From Vermamoeba vermiformis (taxonomy: Eukaryota > Tubulinea > Echinamoebida): DNA of 64,000 nucleotides. The stretch is taken from NCBI GenBank assembly GCA_045837725.1, contig JBEWZL010000267.1, positions 62,001-126,000 of the forward strand, written 5' to 3'. A program made the translations under genes and the position numbers. This document shows positions 31,801 to 44,637 of this stretch, piece after piece; position 1 is the stretch's first letter, and every line of letters begins with the position of its first letter. Below the pieces are notes generated by a model that saw only the letters and a list, made by a program, of their open reading frames with translations, was not told where the DNA came from and did no database searches.

Positions 31801-34800
31801 CTCGCCCGATTTGTTCGTGATCATAAACCTGGATCCGCTATGACGCCGAGAGGCCTTCTTATTTTCTATAGAGAATAAGCCATACATTAATATCACCGGT
31901 GTTTTAAGTAAATTATAGTCGTACCTTCATTTGAGTCGGTATCGTTGGGAGATCTTGGTGAAGATCCGGATCTGCTCCTTGAACTATCGCTTCGCGACGA
32001 TGAAATAGGGTCTAATACTACAGTCACTTCTTTGTTCCTCTTCGGAATATACACGCGAATAGTCCATTGTCCTGACGGTGATCTTGGGCTATGAAGAATT
32101 TGCCTACGTGAAGCAGTTAGTTTCGGCAATAATATTTCCTTATATAGTAATGCTTACTTTAATAAAGGCTCGTCAACGGGATCGTATTCTCGGGTAGATT
32201 TCGTGGCTTCTCGATATACAGCAACAGCGTTTCTAATCTTGTCGACAATGCGTTCAGAACCATGTGACTGACACGCATTTTCAAAATCAAGGCGCAGTTG
32301 TCGTTCAAAAATATCGATTTCTTCGAGCACGTGTTGACCAATCTCCGATGATTTATTCTTTTCCGCTCTTTTTCGGAGTTTCTACAAAAAATATGAGATT
32401 TCATTCATTCATGAAAAAAACTTGTTTAAATTTACCTTTGTTGTTCGTAGAATTCCCATGCCGATCAGATGAGTTTCCATCTCGAATCGAGATTGCAAAG
32501 TTTCGCACTTCTCGAGCAAAATATTCAATAAAATCAACGAGCCTTTGATGTTCGCTTGCTCGTCGGGGTTGTCTCCGGCAATTTCCCGATATAGTAATGC
32601 TAAAACAATAGGACTACCGTACGAATTTACAATGTGCATAATAGCTTCAACAACGATCCTAGTAAAATTAAATTTAGACTGAGATCCACTTATGACCAAT
32701 GTAAGATCCGGAACTTACTTTTGATAGATGCCACCGACCGCTGATATTTTTAGCAATGCGTATAAGCAGCCTTTTCTTACGAGTTCATTGCGCGACATCA
32801 AATTCTCGACGATAGCTTTCAGCGAATCTGATAGCAGTAACATGGACTTTAAGTCACTTTTAAGGAGCACGTTAAATATTCGCAAAGCTTCAATACGCGC
32901 TCCTTCTTCCTCAGTAGTACTAAATAATATTCATTAGTACCGCACAAATTTTTTTAAATGAGTTCAAAGCTGCATCCGGATGCAGCTAATATTTGCATAA
33001 TTCAAGACTTACTCGTTCTCTAATGGCCTTGATAATACTTTAAATAACACGCCAACACCACCTTCGGTAACAAACTCGTGTAGCCACTCAGCAGAGGCGA
33101 GGGACAAAATTTTGATCCGTAATGAGAAAAGATCCTAAAAAGGAAATTTCAGTTAGTGTACTGCCGTAATTAAACCAAATTCGTACCTTTTGCGACGGAG
33201 ATTCGGATAATTTGTCAATCCAGAACTGCACCGCGTCATCAGGATTAAGGCTTTTTCTTTTGCTAGTCTGATCCGATGTACGAGATCGTTGGCGTGGAGC
33301 ACTAATCCTGTCACGTGTGTTTGCAGCGGATTTGCTAAAAATAGAAGTGTCAATTGTGAACTTGGGAAATGACATGGATTAAGGTGGAACAATAATAAAA
33401 ATTTTATCAGCTAATTATGCAACAGGAATTTAAATCTTACCCAGCACTTATTGAGCGTTCAGTGCCTGTAGAATTCATCGGGGAAATTCGTCGCTCAGAT
33501 GAAGATGAACGGCTATCGGTTGGCGAATCCGTCGGAGTTGCATCCGAACTCGAGTCTTGGCGGTTGTGCAGTACTGTCACTTGCTTCGTTGGCGATTTGC
33601 GCGACGATCTATCGGCAATTTGTTTCATGCTACTAACGCGCTGCAACATTTTTGGAGGACTTTTGCCACGCTTAGGCTAAAATTGAATCACATTAGTAAA
33701 CTTGAATAATGCCAAAAGTCTAAAAAAGAAATTTTGTGCTGCTAATAATTGAATGCATGATGATAAATAGCTATATAAGGCTATACGTACTGATTTCGGA
33801 GTTTTGATGGATCTGCTGGGACTCTTATCTTTTAGATCGATATTATCTTTTTCTTTATCTTCGTCTTTCTTCTCTTCTCTAAGTGTAACGAGAGTTCTAT
33901 TGCTTTTAGCGTTCTTTAATTTCCCAGGACTGTTTGGAGTTTGCGGATCGTTTCTCTAAAAAAAGCACATCCAATTAACGCTAAGTATCTCTAATGAAAT
34001 TTCTTTACTTACCATTAGATTCAAGCTGCTACCTGCATATTGATTTAAGAACTCCCATTTCTTTTTGAATTCCAAGTCGTTCAAGTACTGGATCGTCTTC
34101 TCCGTAAAATCATGGCGTTTCTTTAAATGAACATTAGTAACGTAGATTATAAGGAGGATAACGTACTAATAATCCATTAAATGAGTTTCTAAAGGCCTCT
34201 TCGTCTATTGGCGCTGCGAGCTGCATGCTTGGTGACGCAGTAAATCTCGGCAGTCTTCCGGCGGATGCGACACGAGTAAATAAATTCTTCTTGGAATCAA
34301 TAGGCAGCTTTGTCTGCTCACTGTAGAATTGAAAATAATAATTAAAAATTATAGTGTTGCGATTTTAGTTTTTTGGCTTGATTGCCATTATTACGAATTC
34401 CAAAAAAGGAAATTTAAATGCAAGATAATGAACTGGAATAAAAAATGGATAGTGGCGGGCATTCAAATTCCCACAGAACTGATTTTTTCGACGAATCAGC
34501 ATCAGATCTCCGGTGCGATCCATCGGAAAAAAGTCCTAGAAAGTTGAATGCCCTGCCACCTGAGAAATAATAGTAGTAAAATAAATAAAAACATTACCTT
34601 TTAGAACTCGATGCTAGTTTTTGCAGATGATTCAAAGCGCCTTGCGCTAAATTATTTTGAAGCAGCGGTTCAAATTTGTTGCTGGATAAACTGAGCGCGA
34701 TCAGGTTCTGCAAAAATCTATAATTCTTCAATGGCTTTGGAATAGAGCTCATGCGATTATGATGCAAGAACAACCAATGAAGTTTTTCCAACTGATCGAA

Positions 34801-35884
34801 TCCATCCGGTAACGTCTCCAACTCGTTGAACTCGACTAAGTATATCAATGTTAAAACAGCGATAATATTAATATCAAAAATCGCTAGTAATCCTAAATCT
34901 GGCGATAACTTACGAAACAGCTTTTTTAGGGATTTGAGCTCCGAGAATGAGGCTGGAAGAGCGGATAATTTGTTCTCGTGTAAATAAAGCTCTTCTAATT
35001 TGGTCAATACGCCAAAATTGTCGGGTAAGCTCGTAATCTTATTGCATTGGAGTTTCAGAACTTCGAGTTGCAACAGATTCGCTACAAAGATCGATCAGTT
35101 TACGATCATTACCAATCGCCAATTAAATATACTACGTACTGATATGAGATGCCTCATCAAAGCTATTATGTTGTAATTCTAGCACGCGTAATGTGGTTAA
35201 TTTAGATAAAACCGCGCCGGATTTCGAAATAAAATTCATGCTGAGGTTTAGGTGCTCCAAAGAATATAATCGTGTCAATACTATCGGTAAATCTTCGAAA
35301 TAATTCCTCTGCAAATTCAACATCTTCAACAGGGTCAGATTCGTAAAGTTCTGCGGGAGTTCTTTTAGCTGATTCATGCTGAGATCGAGGCTGGTAAGAG
35401 AATACAACTCCGCAATTGGTTCCATAAAATTCTTGATGCCATTTCCTTGCAAATTTAACGTTTGTAAGCTTGGTAGGGATCTTGCCAACTTGAAATTAAT
35501 TTTTGTAACGGAATTGAAAGACAGATCGAGGCTATGAAGCTGCAAGAATTCCAAAATGACTACTGGAAATGTTTCTATTTGATTCTTCGATAAATCTAAC
35601 GTTTTGAGGTTGGTCAGGTCTTTCATCTTCAGCGGCAAATCTGGTAGCAGATTTCCTTCCAATTCCAAATGCATTAAATTCGTCAATAAATATACATCCT
35701 TTGGTAATCTTGTTAATCCACAATTTTTGATGCTAACGCTTCTTAATTTTGGCAGTTGTGAAATTATCTCGTCGATCTTGGGTAGTTTCTTCGCTGATCT
35801 GCTAGCAGCAACATTTTCTACGACGAGTTTCTCTCCACCGTGCAGCTTCGCAATATCTATTGCATGCGAAAGCGCGCTGCCCAT
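28860..35884 (-). CDS. LRR - GBD/FH3 - ubiquitin-like - RasGEF protein
   Basis: A Ras-family guanine nucleotide exchange factor with a long regulatory N terminus. The first exons (35132-35884, then 34594-35093) hold about 15 leucine-rich repeats of the LxxLxLxxNxLxxLP type. About 34000-34330 encodes a formin GBD-like helix (EKTIQYLNDLEFKKKWEFL), and 32400-33380 encodes GBD/FH3-like armadillo helices (LASAEWLHEFVTEGGVGVLF). Two ubiquitin-like segments follow (31000-31300, resembling talin F0; 30650-30950). RasGEF_N lies at 30100-30590 (FLLTYRSFATPDQLL) and the CDC25 catalytic domain at 28900-29950 (WDELALAQQLTLM; AHLMELTFIEEGNLDF). The stop is at 28860. The join between LRR and GBD exons near 34440-34590 is the weakest; if it is wrong, these are two adjacent genes, an LRR protein and a GBD/FH3-RasGEF. 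GBD/FH3 suggests control by a Rho-type GTPase. Confidence 0.75.
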
Positions 35885-36425
35885 GGTAATTTAAAAATTA
35901 TTTGATCTTCGGAGCTCGAAAAGAGTTTGATCTACTCGTCAAATAACTTCGGTGACCAATTGTACACGAGTTTTCTGGTTATACATAATATTTTTAGAGC
36001 ATAAAATGACCTGTTTCACAACCGCCATTTAAAAACGTCATTTTTCAATGCGGAGATTTACGCTGAGATTTTTAATAAATTGCTAGTTTGTGCGAAGCTG
36101 GTATACGCCAGAAGTGTTATTTAATACTGCGGGAATACCCACCAGCGCTATACTATTGTTACATTGGTTTTACGTGGAACAATTGTCAAAGCAATGGCAA
36201 AGCCCGCCAAAATGTAATTTATTCGTTGTGCGCTGAATATTTTTGATTGATTTCATTTATTTTTTTTATATTAATAGCAACAACTTAGATGCTTGATCCC
36301 TGCCCGATCCGGTGTTATAGTGGAATTTGTCTTTGCAAATAAATACCGCTGATCAACAGGTACCCTTTGCGAGATAAACGATAAAATCATTTACGTTTTT
36401 ATTAAAAGTTTATTGAGATAGAAAA
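35885..36425. other. divergent promoter interval
   Basis: About 540 bp of AT-rich DNA between the divergent starts of the LRR/RasGEF gene and a plus-strand kinase gene. It contains T and A tracts; no RNA gene or long open frame was seen. Confidence 0.45.
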
Positions 36426-39217
36426 ATGACAGAGCTGGAAGATCAAATCCAACACTGCGAGGGCTTAAAAATTCCTTTTTGGCAAGGAGTCTACCTTCAA
36501 AGCGTTAAATCCAACGAGAAAGATTGTAATTCGTAAGTAAAGCGAAAATGTAAGTAGCTAACGCGGATCTAGGGTGCAAGAATTGTTTGCGCGCTTCAAA
36601 ATACTCCCTAAATATTGGAATTTACAACAACTTTTGGAAAACAGAGTGGAGGTAAGTTTGGATATTTTTATAGCCTTTATAACAACTTGTTCAGGACGCA
36701 ACAAAACCCGCGTTTCTCGTTAACAAAGATCTTCTCAACGCTGTTACCCCCTTTTTAGCTACTATAGGCACTGTAAGTGATTGAAATCTTTCTAGCGTAA
36801 TTAATTAATCTTTTTAACGATCCTTCAGAAATTAGAGGAGGTAGACACGAGCACAACAGAACACAAAAAAAACAATAAACGCGAGATACTTGCCTCTGAA
36901 TTTTTAAAGATTGTACGTATTGCTTCTTATGTATCATATTCTTAACATTGTATTATATGTTAGAGCAAATCAGCGCGCCTTTTATTTTTTCCGTCAGATG
37001 CAGTTTTCAAGTTGCAAAGCATCTTAACAGCGTTGAATGGCCGTTCTGATAGAACAAAATGGAGCAAACGGACGTTTGATAATGTATTATACTCTGCTAT
37101 ATTTCAGCGCTATCTTATCGACAATTTTGCCACGCTCGGGTAACATCAGTGTTTAATTATTGGGAAGTAATTAATTATTAAATTAGGGATCAAAGCATCA
37201 AAGAATATTTGCCTGCGCAAGTACAACATACAGTAGATCCAGATTTAGTAGTGTTTAAAGAAGACTCTCCTTTTCTGATCTGCAAGTACTGCGAAAACGA
37301 ACACGAAAGTAATAACAAAGACTTGATTAAATTAATCGAGACTATGCAACAAGTTATTACAACGCGCTATGAACGGTTCAAAGTCGTCACCAGCTACATC
37401 TACGGCGTTCTTTGCTGCGGATCCAAGTTGACCTTGCTCTATATGGAACGTGATTGTGATACCAGAGATTTCCCGTGCTATTTCATTGCTAACTCACCGA
37501 ACGACTTGCATTCGATCACATTGGAGGCCAAGAATATCGCTGACATCTTCAAAATGAACATCGCCATTTTCAACGGGGGTTCAGATCAACGTGTTCGAAA
37601 ACCTAGACCTGGCCGCGAGACTGCAGGAACTACAACGCCGGCAAAAATCGATAACAGCAAAGTGTTAAGCGTTCACCAAACGAACAAAAAAACGAAGATT
37701 AAAGGCGACAAGAGCGACAGCAGTTCAACAAACACTGCTGCGCGTCGTTTAGAACACGAGTTTGAAGACAAGGAATTGGAAAAAGAGGTGCCAAGCTTGA
37801 TCTCTGGTGTCAAAAAGATGCAGATAAGCAGCAAAAAAAGCTCGCACTCGAGGTCCTCTTCCAAAAGCACTCACGTATCGAAGAAGAGCAGTTCCAAGTC
37901 TTCAACGTCAAACGCTGATGGGTGTACGTCGTCGACTTCAGAACAAAAGAAGAGCAACGATCCTGATTACGATAATTCTGCGGGCGGTGAGGCTCAGCAG
38001 CGCCAAGGCACAAATGTAAAACCAGCACAAACCACCACGAACAACAACAATAATAATAACAATAAAACTGGAAACAGCAATACGAAGAAAGAAGGGGATG
38101 GTAAAGAGAGGCGCAAAGCGATTTTAGCGCAGTTTACTCAGGTCAACGCGAAGATCGGTTTCAGCGGCAATTATTATCGCATCAGAGGACGAATAACTGA
38201 TATGGTGCACTTTGTTGACCAAAAAAATTTCACTTATGTAGCTAAGGTAAGTATTATATCCAATCATATTGTCTTTACTAACATACTTCTCAGTTCAAGT
38301 TCGTGGATCGGCTAAATTTCGAAGAAGAGATTCTGAGTCAACTCAGCGACAAGTTTATCAAGCCAGTGGACTCGTTCAATATTATAGATGAGTTGCGATG
38401 CTTAATCTTGCCGTACGAGCAACCTGTGCCTTGGAAGACTGAACGAGAATTTCGTACGAGCGCGTACCAGGTTCTATGTGCCATTGCCGAGCTTCATGAG
38501 CGTAATATTATGCATGGAGATATCAAGTATGCCAATGTCATTCGTGGCTATGACAGGACTTACTTGATCGATCTTGATCTTGCGTTGCAACATCCAGGTA
38601 CGTTACGAATCTCTAAAACTTTCTGCAATTTACCGTATCAAGAAATTAAAAATCACCTATATAATAATATATATTATATAATAATAATAATATTCTTGTA
38701 GAGACGTATACGACGAAGTATCATGGTACTTTTGGCTATCGCGCGCCAGAGTCGATCAAGAACGGAACTCTTTCGCTCAAAATGGATATCTATTCATACG
38801 GAATATATCTATACGAGCTGTTGCATAATCAGAAAATATCCAGAATATTAGGTGTTCGCGAAGAAGACGAAGAAGATCAAGTCGTAATGAAACTGAAAGA
38901 AGCGATCAAAAGGTACCTTGTAGTTTTAAAATGTATCAAGCAACCTACTAATATGCTATATTAGGTTGCTTATTGAATCAAAGAGAAGTCCAAAGCTATT
39001 CAATTTGATTACCAGATGCATGACGGAAGATCCGGAACTTCGTCCAACAGCGAAAGAATTGATGATGGATCCGTTCTTTGACAGGATTCGACCAAAGAAT
39101 ATGCGTGACGATGAAAATACTGAGCCAGTACGATCTCCTACGAAGGTACCTCGATCTCCCTTAAAGAACAAAATTGCCAGCTCGCCATTGCGCGATATTA
39201 CGAACACTCACTCATGA
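36426..39217 (+). CDS. divergent protein kinase with HGDIK catalytic loop
   Basis: Starts at ATG 36426 (MTELEDQIQHCEGLKIPFW) and runs through about nine exons to the stop at 39217. The N-terminal region holds a helical domain and a segment (about 37330-37590: RFKVVTSYIYGVLCCGSKLTLLYMER) like the degenerate nuclease-like domain preceding kinases in Crinkler-type or FUNK1-like proteins; this likeness is tentative. A Lys/Ser-rich, Asn-repeat linker follows (37600-38110). The kinase has a VAK lysine, Glu in NFEEEIL, HGDIKYAN in place of HRDLKxxN, and DLD in place of DFG, with APES and a PELRPTAKEL end. The metal-binding and base Asp residues are retained, so activity is likely. The tail has SP motifs (RSPTKVPRSPLK), possible CDK sites, suggesting a nuclear or cell-cycle link. 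Confidence 0.6.
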
Positions 39218-39393
39218 AATGGCTAATGTATAAGTGTAAATATAATATTATGTAAATAGTTTCGAAACCTAGACACCCTAGAAATAGTTGTTGTGATCCA
39301 AATTCTCGGTCAACGTTGGTCAAACATAAAATCTGGCTAACAGCTCGTTAGGACTCATAAACACAATTTATTACAATAATAGACACAGTAGTC

Positions 39394-40862
39394 ATGGCAG
39401 ATAAATACGGAAAACGAAAGCGTGAAGATGACGGAGCAGATTCGACTCCAAACAAACACCAAAAGACAGAAGCTACTGTAGATTATAGTACACATACATA
39501 TGCTGAAGTAGACCCGAATGCATATTATGATTATTCGGTAAGTAACTTGCTAAACTAATTTTCGAATCTGTCAATTTGCAATAATCGCACTGAAAAATCG
39601 TTTAAATATTTGTATAGTGCCCTAATATATTCTATTAATTTTTTCTACGATAATTATCAATATTTGAATTGTTATTAATTTTTTTGGCTCGATCACTAAT
39701 TTTTTCATTTTTTTTTCAGGCTTACTACGCTCAAGCTGCTGCAGGTAAATACTTTTATGATTTTATATAAACAAGTGATATATATAGAGGGTTTATTTTG
39801 CTTTAGATCCTCTTTGCAAATTCTTTCCTTTTTCTTCGTTCAAATCCAGAACTCGAACAGTAATTTATTATTTTATTTAGACGGTACATATGACCCGAAC
39901 GCCTATTGGACAGCAGAACAATATGCAAATTATCAATGGCCGGCAAATTATTATCAAGCACCAACTGCACCGCAAGGGTACAACCCTGCGACAGCAATTG
40001 CAGCGAACACTGCAGCCAAAGCTAACAAAAACATTACACCAGCTGTTAAGCAGAAAGGGTACGGTATATGTATCTATATTATAAGACTATATGCGATATG
40101 GCAAGAGTTGAAAGTGGATCGAGATCCGCCGTTACACGCTCGATCTAAATTTCGCTAAAAATTATTCCTATTCAATATTTAATCCTTTTATATCATATTA
40201 ATGCTTAAATGAATTATATATATCTAATATAATGATATAGTTTACTTCGTAAAGCCGGAGATGAAGTTTGGGAAGATCCAACTTTAGCCGATTGGGGAGA
40301 AAGTAAGTAAATATGCGATATATTATAAATAGTATAACATTACCTTATTTATCATTAATATACTAATATATCGATCAGATGATTACAGAATTTTTGTTGG
40401 AGATCTCGGCAATGATGTTTCAGATAATTCGCTTTATCAAGCTTTTTCACAATACAAATCCATTAATAGAGCTCGAGTAGTTAGAGGTAAGCGTAAGGTG
40501 ACCCATATAATATAATACTTTAAATATACAAGTTGTTTTTATTTGGATCTGGATGTGGCCACATCTACAACAGTTTGCAAATTCGCTATTCGAATATCAT
40601 CAATGTATATTAAATTATTTGTTAATTTTAATTTTTATTGTTAATAGATAAGAGAACGACAAAGACAAAAGGCTACGGTTTCGTCTCGTTTACAGATCCG
40701 AAAGATTTTCTGCGGGCGTTGAAAGAAATGAACGGCAAATACATTGGCAACAGACCGTGTAGAGTACGACGCAGTGAATGGAAAGACCGCGCTGTGGAGG
40801 GTGAAGAGGCGAAAGTACTGTCGAAAGAACTGTCTAAGAAACAGAGCAAGAAAAAGAAGTAA
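39394..40862 (+). CDS. RBM42: RNA-binding protein RBM42
   Basis: Six exons (39394-39537, 39720-39744, 39881-40058, 40241-40302, 40379-40486, 40648-40862) sum to 732 nt, 243 aa. The single C-terminal RRM carries RIFVGDLGN (RNP2) and KGYGFVSF (RNP1), preceded by AGDEVWEDPTLADW and followed by GNRPCRVRRSEWKDR. That block is the hallmark of RBM42, an RNA-binding protein linked to splicing and stress responses in animals. The N-terminal half is Tyr/Asn/Ala-rich and disordered (PNAYWTAEQYANYQW), and the C terminus is Lys-rich. It is shorter than the human protein because the Pro-rich N-terminal region is reduced. Confidence 0.92.
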
Positions 40863-41135
40863 AATGTCGATAGTTCGATAAAAATTAGCTGTTAAAACTT
40901 ATGAGCCATTTTAGTCATTATAAAGGAAAAATATGCAGCGGAAAAACTTCCGGAATATGCATGCAATTGTTTATCCACAAACAGGGCTGTCTCGAGTGAG
41001 TGCGCTTATTAAATTCAAATTTGTTTTTGGCGGCTTTTCTTTTTGAAACGCAAATATTTATTTAGCTACCACGAGGCAATAATGGTTGCCTGTATTTGAC
41101 AGTTTTATGCATTATAGCAAATAAAACCATTATAA

Positions 41136-43187
41136 ATGGCGGATACAGGTAAAAAACGAATGAAATATAAATTCGGATGTGAAGATTTTGTGCTACTCAC
41201 GGTTATTTCTTATTATAACCGCAATTAAAATAATTTAGGAATCGCTAATTTCGATAAATGGCAAAGGCCCGAGATCAGCGCGTGGTTAGGGAGTTTTGGC
41301 GTCCCGATCGAAATTATTGAATTATTTTTCAAAGCTGGCATGGAGTCAGGAATGCTGTTATTAGACGAAACGCTCATTCCTAATAAGAAAGAATTATTTT
41401 GTTATTTAAACGACGTAAATATGCCGGAGACTTGGAGTGACGAGATCTGGTCAAAACTACAACAGATTCGCCAACAGTTTCACGATAGCAGTACGATATA
41501 TCTTGTAAATGGGTGTAAAATTAATATAACATCATTTCTTAGGCTTTATACTGCAGCGCTGTGCTTGGTTAGAGATTCAAAATTCGACCAATGCTTTTGA
41601 CTGTTTGGATCGCGCTGGCAAAATAATGATTTCGAGCTTATCAAATATCAATACAATATCTACATCTCAGAGCATTACAACAAGGCCAACTCTGCCAAAA
41701 ATCAATGAAAGTGACTCAGATCCAGATCTCGAATCGAAAGTTACAACAGTGCTTGACTTATTAACGAGTTGTTACCCGAAATTTCGATATTATATTGATA
41801 GATCAAATCAACTATATGAAAGACCAAGCGTTGAAAGCGAAAAAGAGATCCCGGAGGCAAATCCAGATCCCGACTGGATCTGCCCATTTTTCATAACACG
41901 AGTCATCAACACCAACGAATTGGCGATCAAGTCAGATAAAATTACAATAGAGGCACTACGGAGTCCTACAATATCGCTAAACATTGGACGAGTGATGACG
42001 AGCATGATGAAGAATTTGACCAGCACGAAAGTTCGGCACGTCTTTGGCGCTGTGACTTGTTATTCGCATTTGTTGTTCATGAAAGGCGAGAAATCTGCAA
42101 ATGACGGCAAAGACCTGCGATTCACAATTCATGAAAAGATGTTGAAATTAAACGATGGAGCCCCGTCAGCTTTGGATCTGCTTCATGAAATTGCGCCAAT
42201 ATATTCCCCAATGATGGTAAATAATACGCGATATCGATAACAGCTCAATACTAACGATGTAATTATAGATTGACTCAAGCGAACCTTCGTTCATATTTTT
42301 TCAGCGTGATAATGGCGATGATATTGCATTCTGGACCGAGACTATTGCGCGTACTGGCCATTCAATAATTTTGAAAGCGTTTTGGAAACCGACCAATCAG
42401 ATCGTTTGCATTAAATGTAATCAAGGTGCTAAACGTCTTTTTGCTAATGAAATCAAAATCCACAAACGACTAAACGACGCTTTGGTTCCAAATATTCCAA
42501 GAATAATTACTACAGGAACGATATATAGAGCAGGAGATAATTACAGAGCAGTCGTAACGGATCTGGTAACGAATTAATTATTGTTAAATTTTTTAGTTAA
42601 TTGCGTTCCGTAGGTCGGCGAATCAGTCCAAAATGTGATACCACTACGCTATAACGAGGCTTGCCATATGGTTTCGGATATTTTAGAGGTCCTGACGAAG
42701 ATCCACCAAAACAACATCGTTCACTCGGACGTTAAACCTGGAAATATCATACGAAAGTGGGACGAAGCGCTTAATCGCTACAAATACTATCTCATTGACT
42801 TCGGATTCTCATTTGAACTCGGAACAATGACAGAGAATGATTGGGGAACGAGTATACTCTACGCATCCATAGAAATGCTTCGCGGAAATATTCCGGTAAT
42901 TAATTTCAATATTAACAAGAACGAGAAGCTTACTGAATTATTTTTAGACGATTAAGGATGATTTAAAAATGTTATGGTACACTTTCATGCACACACTTAT
43001 TGGACACTTGCCGTGGCAAGAATTAGGCTCAAATAGAGAATTAACTTTATGGCGCAAAGAAGGCTGGAACGAAGATCTATTAGAGCTAGAGCGCGAGCCT
43101 TATACGCGATTAGCAAAATTATATAATGATATAGAATTAACGATGCACGAAGCGTGGCAAAAATTTCTTAGTGATCCGACATTCTAG
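41136..43187 (+). CDS. SAM-like domain protein kinase, Crinkler-related
   Basis: Six exons (41136-41148, 41239-41504, 41557-42216, 42269-42565, 42614-42895, 42948-43187) give 585 aa in one frame. The N-terminal about 80 residues look like a SAM-type helical bundle (EISAWLGSFGVPIEII ... LLLDETLIP). A middle segment (RHVFGAVTCYSHLLFMKGE) resembles the degenerate nuclease-like region seen before kinases in Crinkler proteins. The kinase has an ILKAFWK lysine strand, HSDVKPGNI and DFGFS, so Lys, catalytic Asp, Asn and metal-binding Asp are all present; the loop is closest to casein-kinase-1-like forms. It shares the header type with the NTPase-nuclease gene at 60086. The first exon is only 13 nt, so the start is inferred from the frame and from the similar MISLEDAIAG exon of that gene. 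Confidence 0.6.
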
Positions 43188-43315
43188 CAAAATAAAACGC
43201 TCCAAAATAACTGAAAATTAAAGTTTATAATTTCTTTTTTATATCCACATTACTACCCGGTAGTTTGAATTGTGGATGTAGCTAAAAAATTACAATGAGG
43301 TCTTAAACTCGAATA

Positions 43316-44337
43316 TTAAGCGAGATTTAAGGCAGTAAGCTTCAAATTAAGTGCTTCGTCTTCTAATTGACGCCGTTTAGCCAATTCTTCGTCTTCTTTA
43401 GCGCGTTTAGCTTTGACCAGATCGTCTTCTTTTTTTCGCTTCAATAAAACTTCTTCGTCTTCGCGAGCGCGCTTTTCTTTCAACTCACGAACATAATTGT
43501 CAGCATCTTCTTTCGTTTTAAACTGTTGTTCTTCATCTTTCGGCTTGGATTTGCCGGTTTCCGCAGTTTGAATTAAAGATTGAAGAGCGCTCGATTGACC
43601 GCTTACATTTGATGAGCTTGTAGACTTTGGTAAATATGATTCAAATTGCGCTAAGAATTTTTGATCGGTAACTTTGCTAGTGGTTCGTTTTGCGGCCAAA
43701 AGTCGATCTTGCTCCTGGATGCGGAATTATTTTTAGATTTTTAAATCGTTACGAAATTAAATTAGGAACAAATAATGTATTTATACCAATTCTTTACATA
43801 AGTTTGCTTAATATACCGGTTGAAGAAATATGAAGTGAAATTTACGTGTGATTTTGTTGCAGATCGAAAATCTTTACGAATATTGTAAATAGAAAATCTT
43901 ATTTGGTTCAAATATAATGATTAATATACTCACCTGTTGTTTTTTTCTTTCTTCTTCGAGTTGCTTTTCTCGTTCAATGGCTTGTTTAACAGTTTCAGCA
44001 TTAATTTGCGATGATCTACGGTTAGACGTCTCCTAAAGATTCGAAATTAGCGTTGATATTACTTTATATATTTAGTAATATTAATTAGAATATTTTTCAA
44101 GCTTACATTCAACGAAGTTGACGAAGAACTTTTTGAAACTGTTCCATCCGTGGCAGCGCCGTTCAATCTCGAAGAAGAATTCTGAGGAGTTAATACTTTA
44201 TTGGCAGCTGGTGCTTGGGTAGTAGCGGAGACCGAAGTAGTTGAAGTAGACGGCTTAATTTGAACAGATTTGCGACTGCCGGATTTAATAATACGATTTA
44301 ATCGTTCTTCTTCCTTTAGCAATGCTTCGTCGGCCAT
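43316..44337 (-). CDS. coiled-coil protein, function unknown
   Basis: Three exons: 44107-44337, 43934-44032 and 43316-43714. Starts MADEALLKEEERLNRIIK; the middle is Ser/Thr-rich and disordered; the C-terminal 80 residues are a highly charged helix (VRELKEKRAREDEEVLLKRK, then AKRRQLEDEALNL), typical of a coiled coil or single alpha helix. No catalytic or binding motif was recognised. It is convergent with the kinase at 41136-43187, with about 130 bp between stops. Confidence 0.6.
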
Positions 44338-44637
44338 TTTAATATCTTACTTGTGCTTACAAACGTAATTGTGCAAGTAAATTGAGTGATTGACAGGACA
44401 AAAAGTACTCTGTCGACAAAAAAATCACAAAGCCCAGCTCAAAGTCGACTTTGGAGTAATACCGACATATTACTATTATTACTGTAACAACTTATACTTG
44501 ACACGAATATTGCGAACACGCTTCTCGGGGTTATTGGACGAAGGACAATCCACGTCACCGAGATAAAGACTTAAAGATTCGCTCTGAACAAATTATTTAA
44601 TTACATTAATTACATACTGAGGTGCCCAATAAATAGA
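44338..44637. other. short intergenic
   Basis: About 300 bp upstream of the coiled-coil gene and downstream of the header/REase/kinase gene. Nothing recognisable. Confidence 0.4.
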
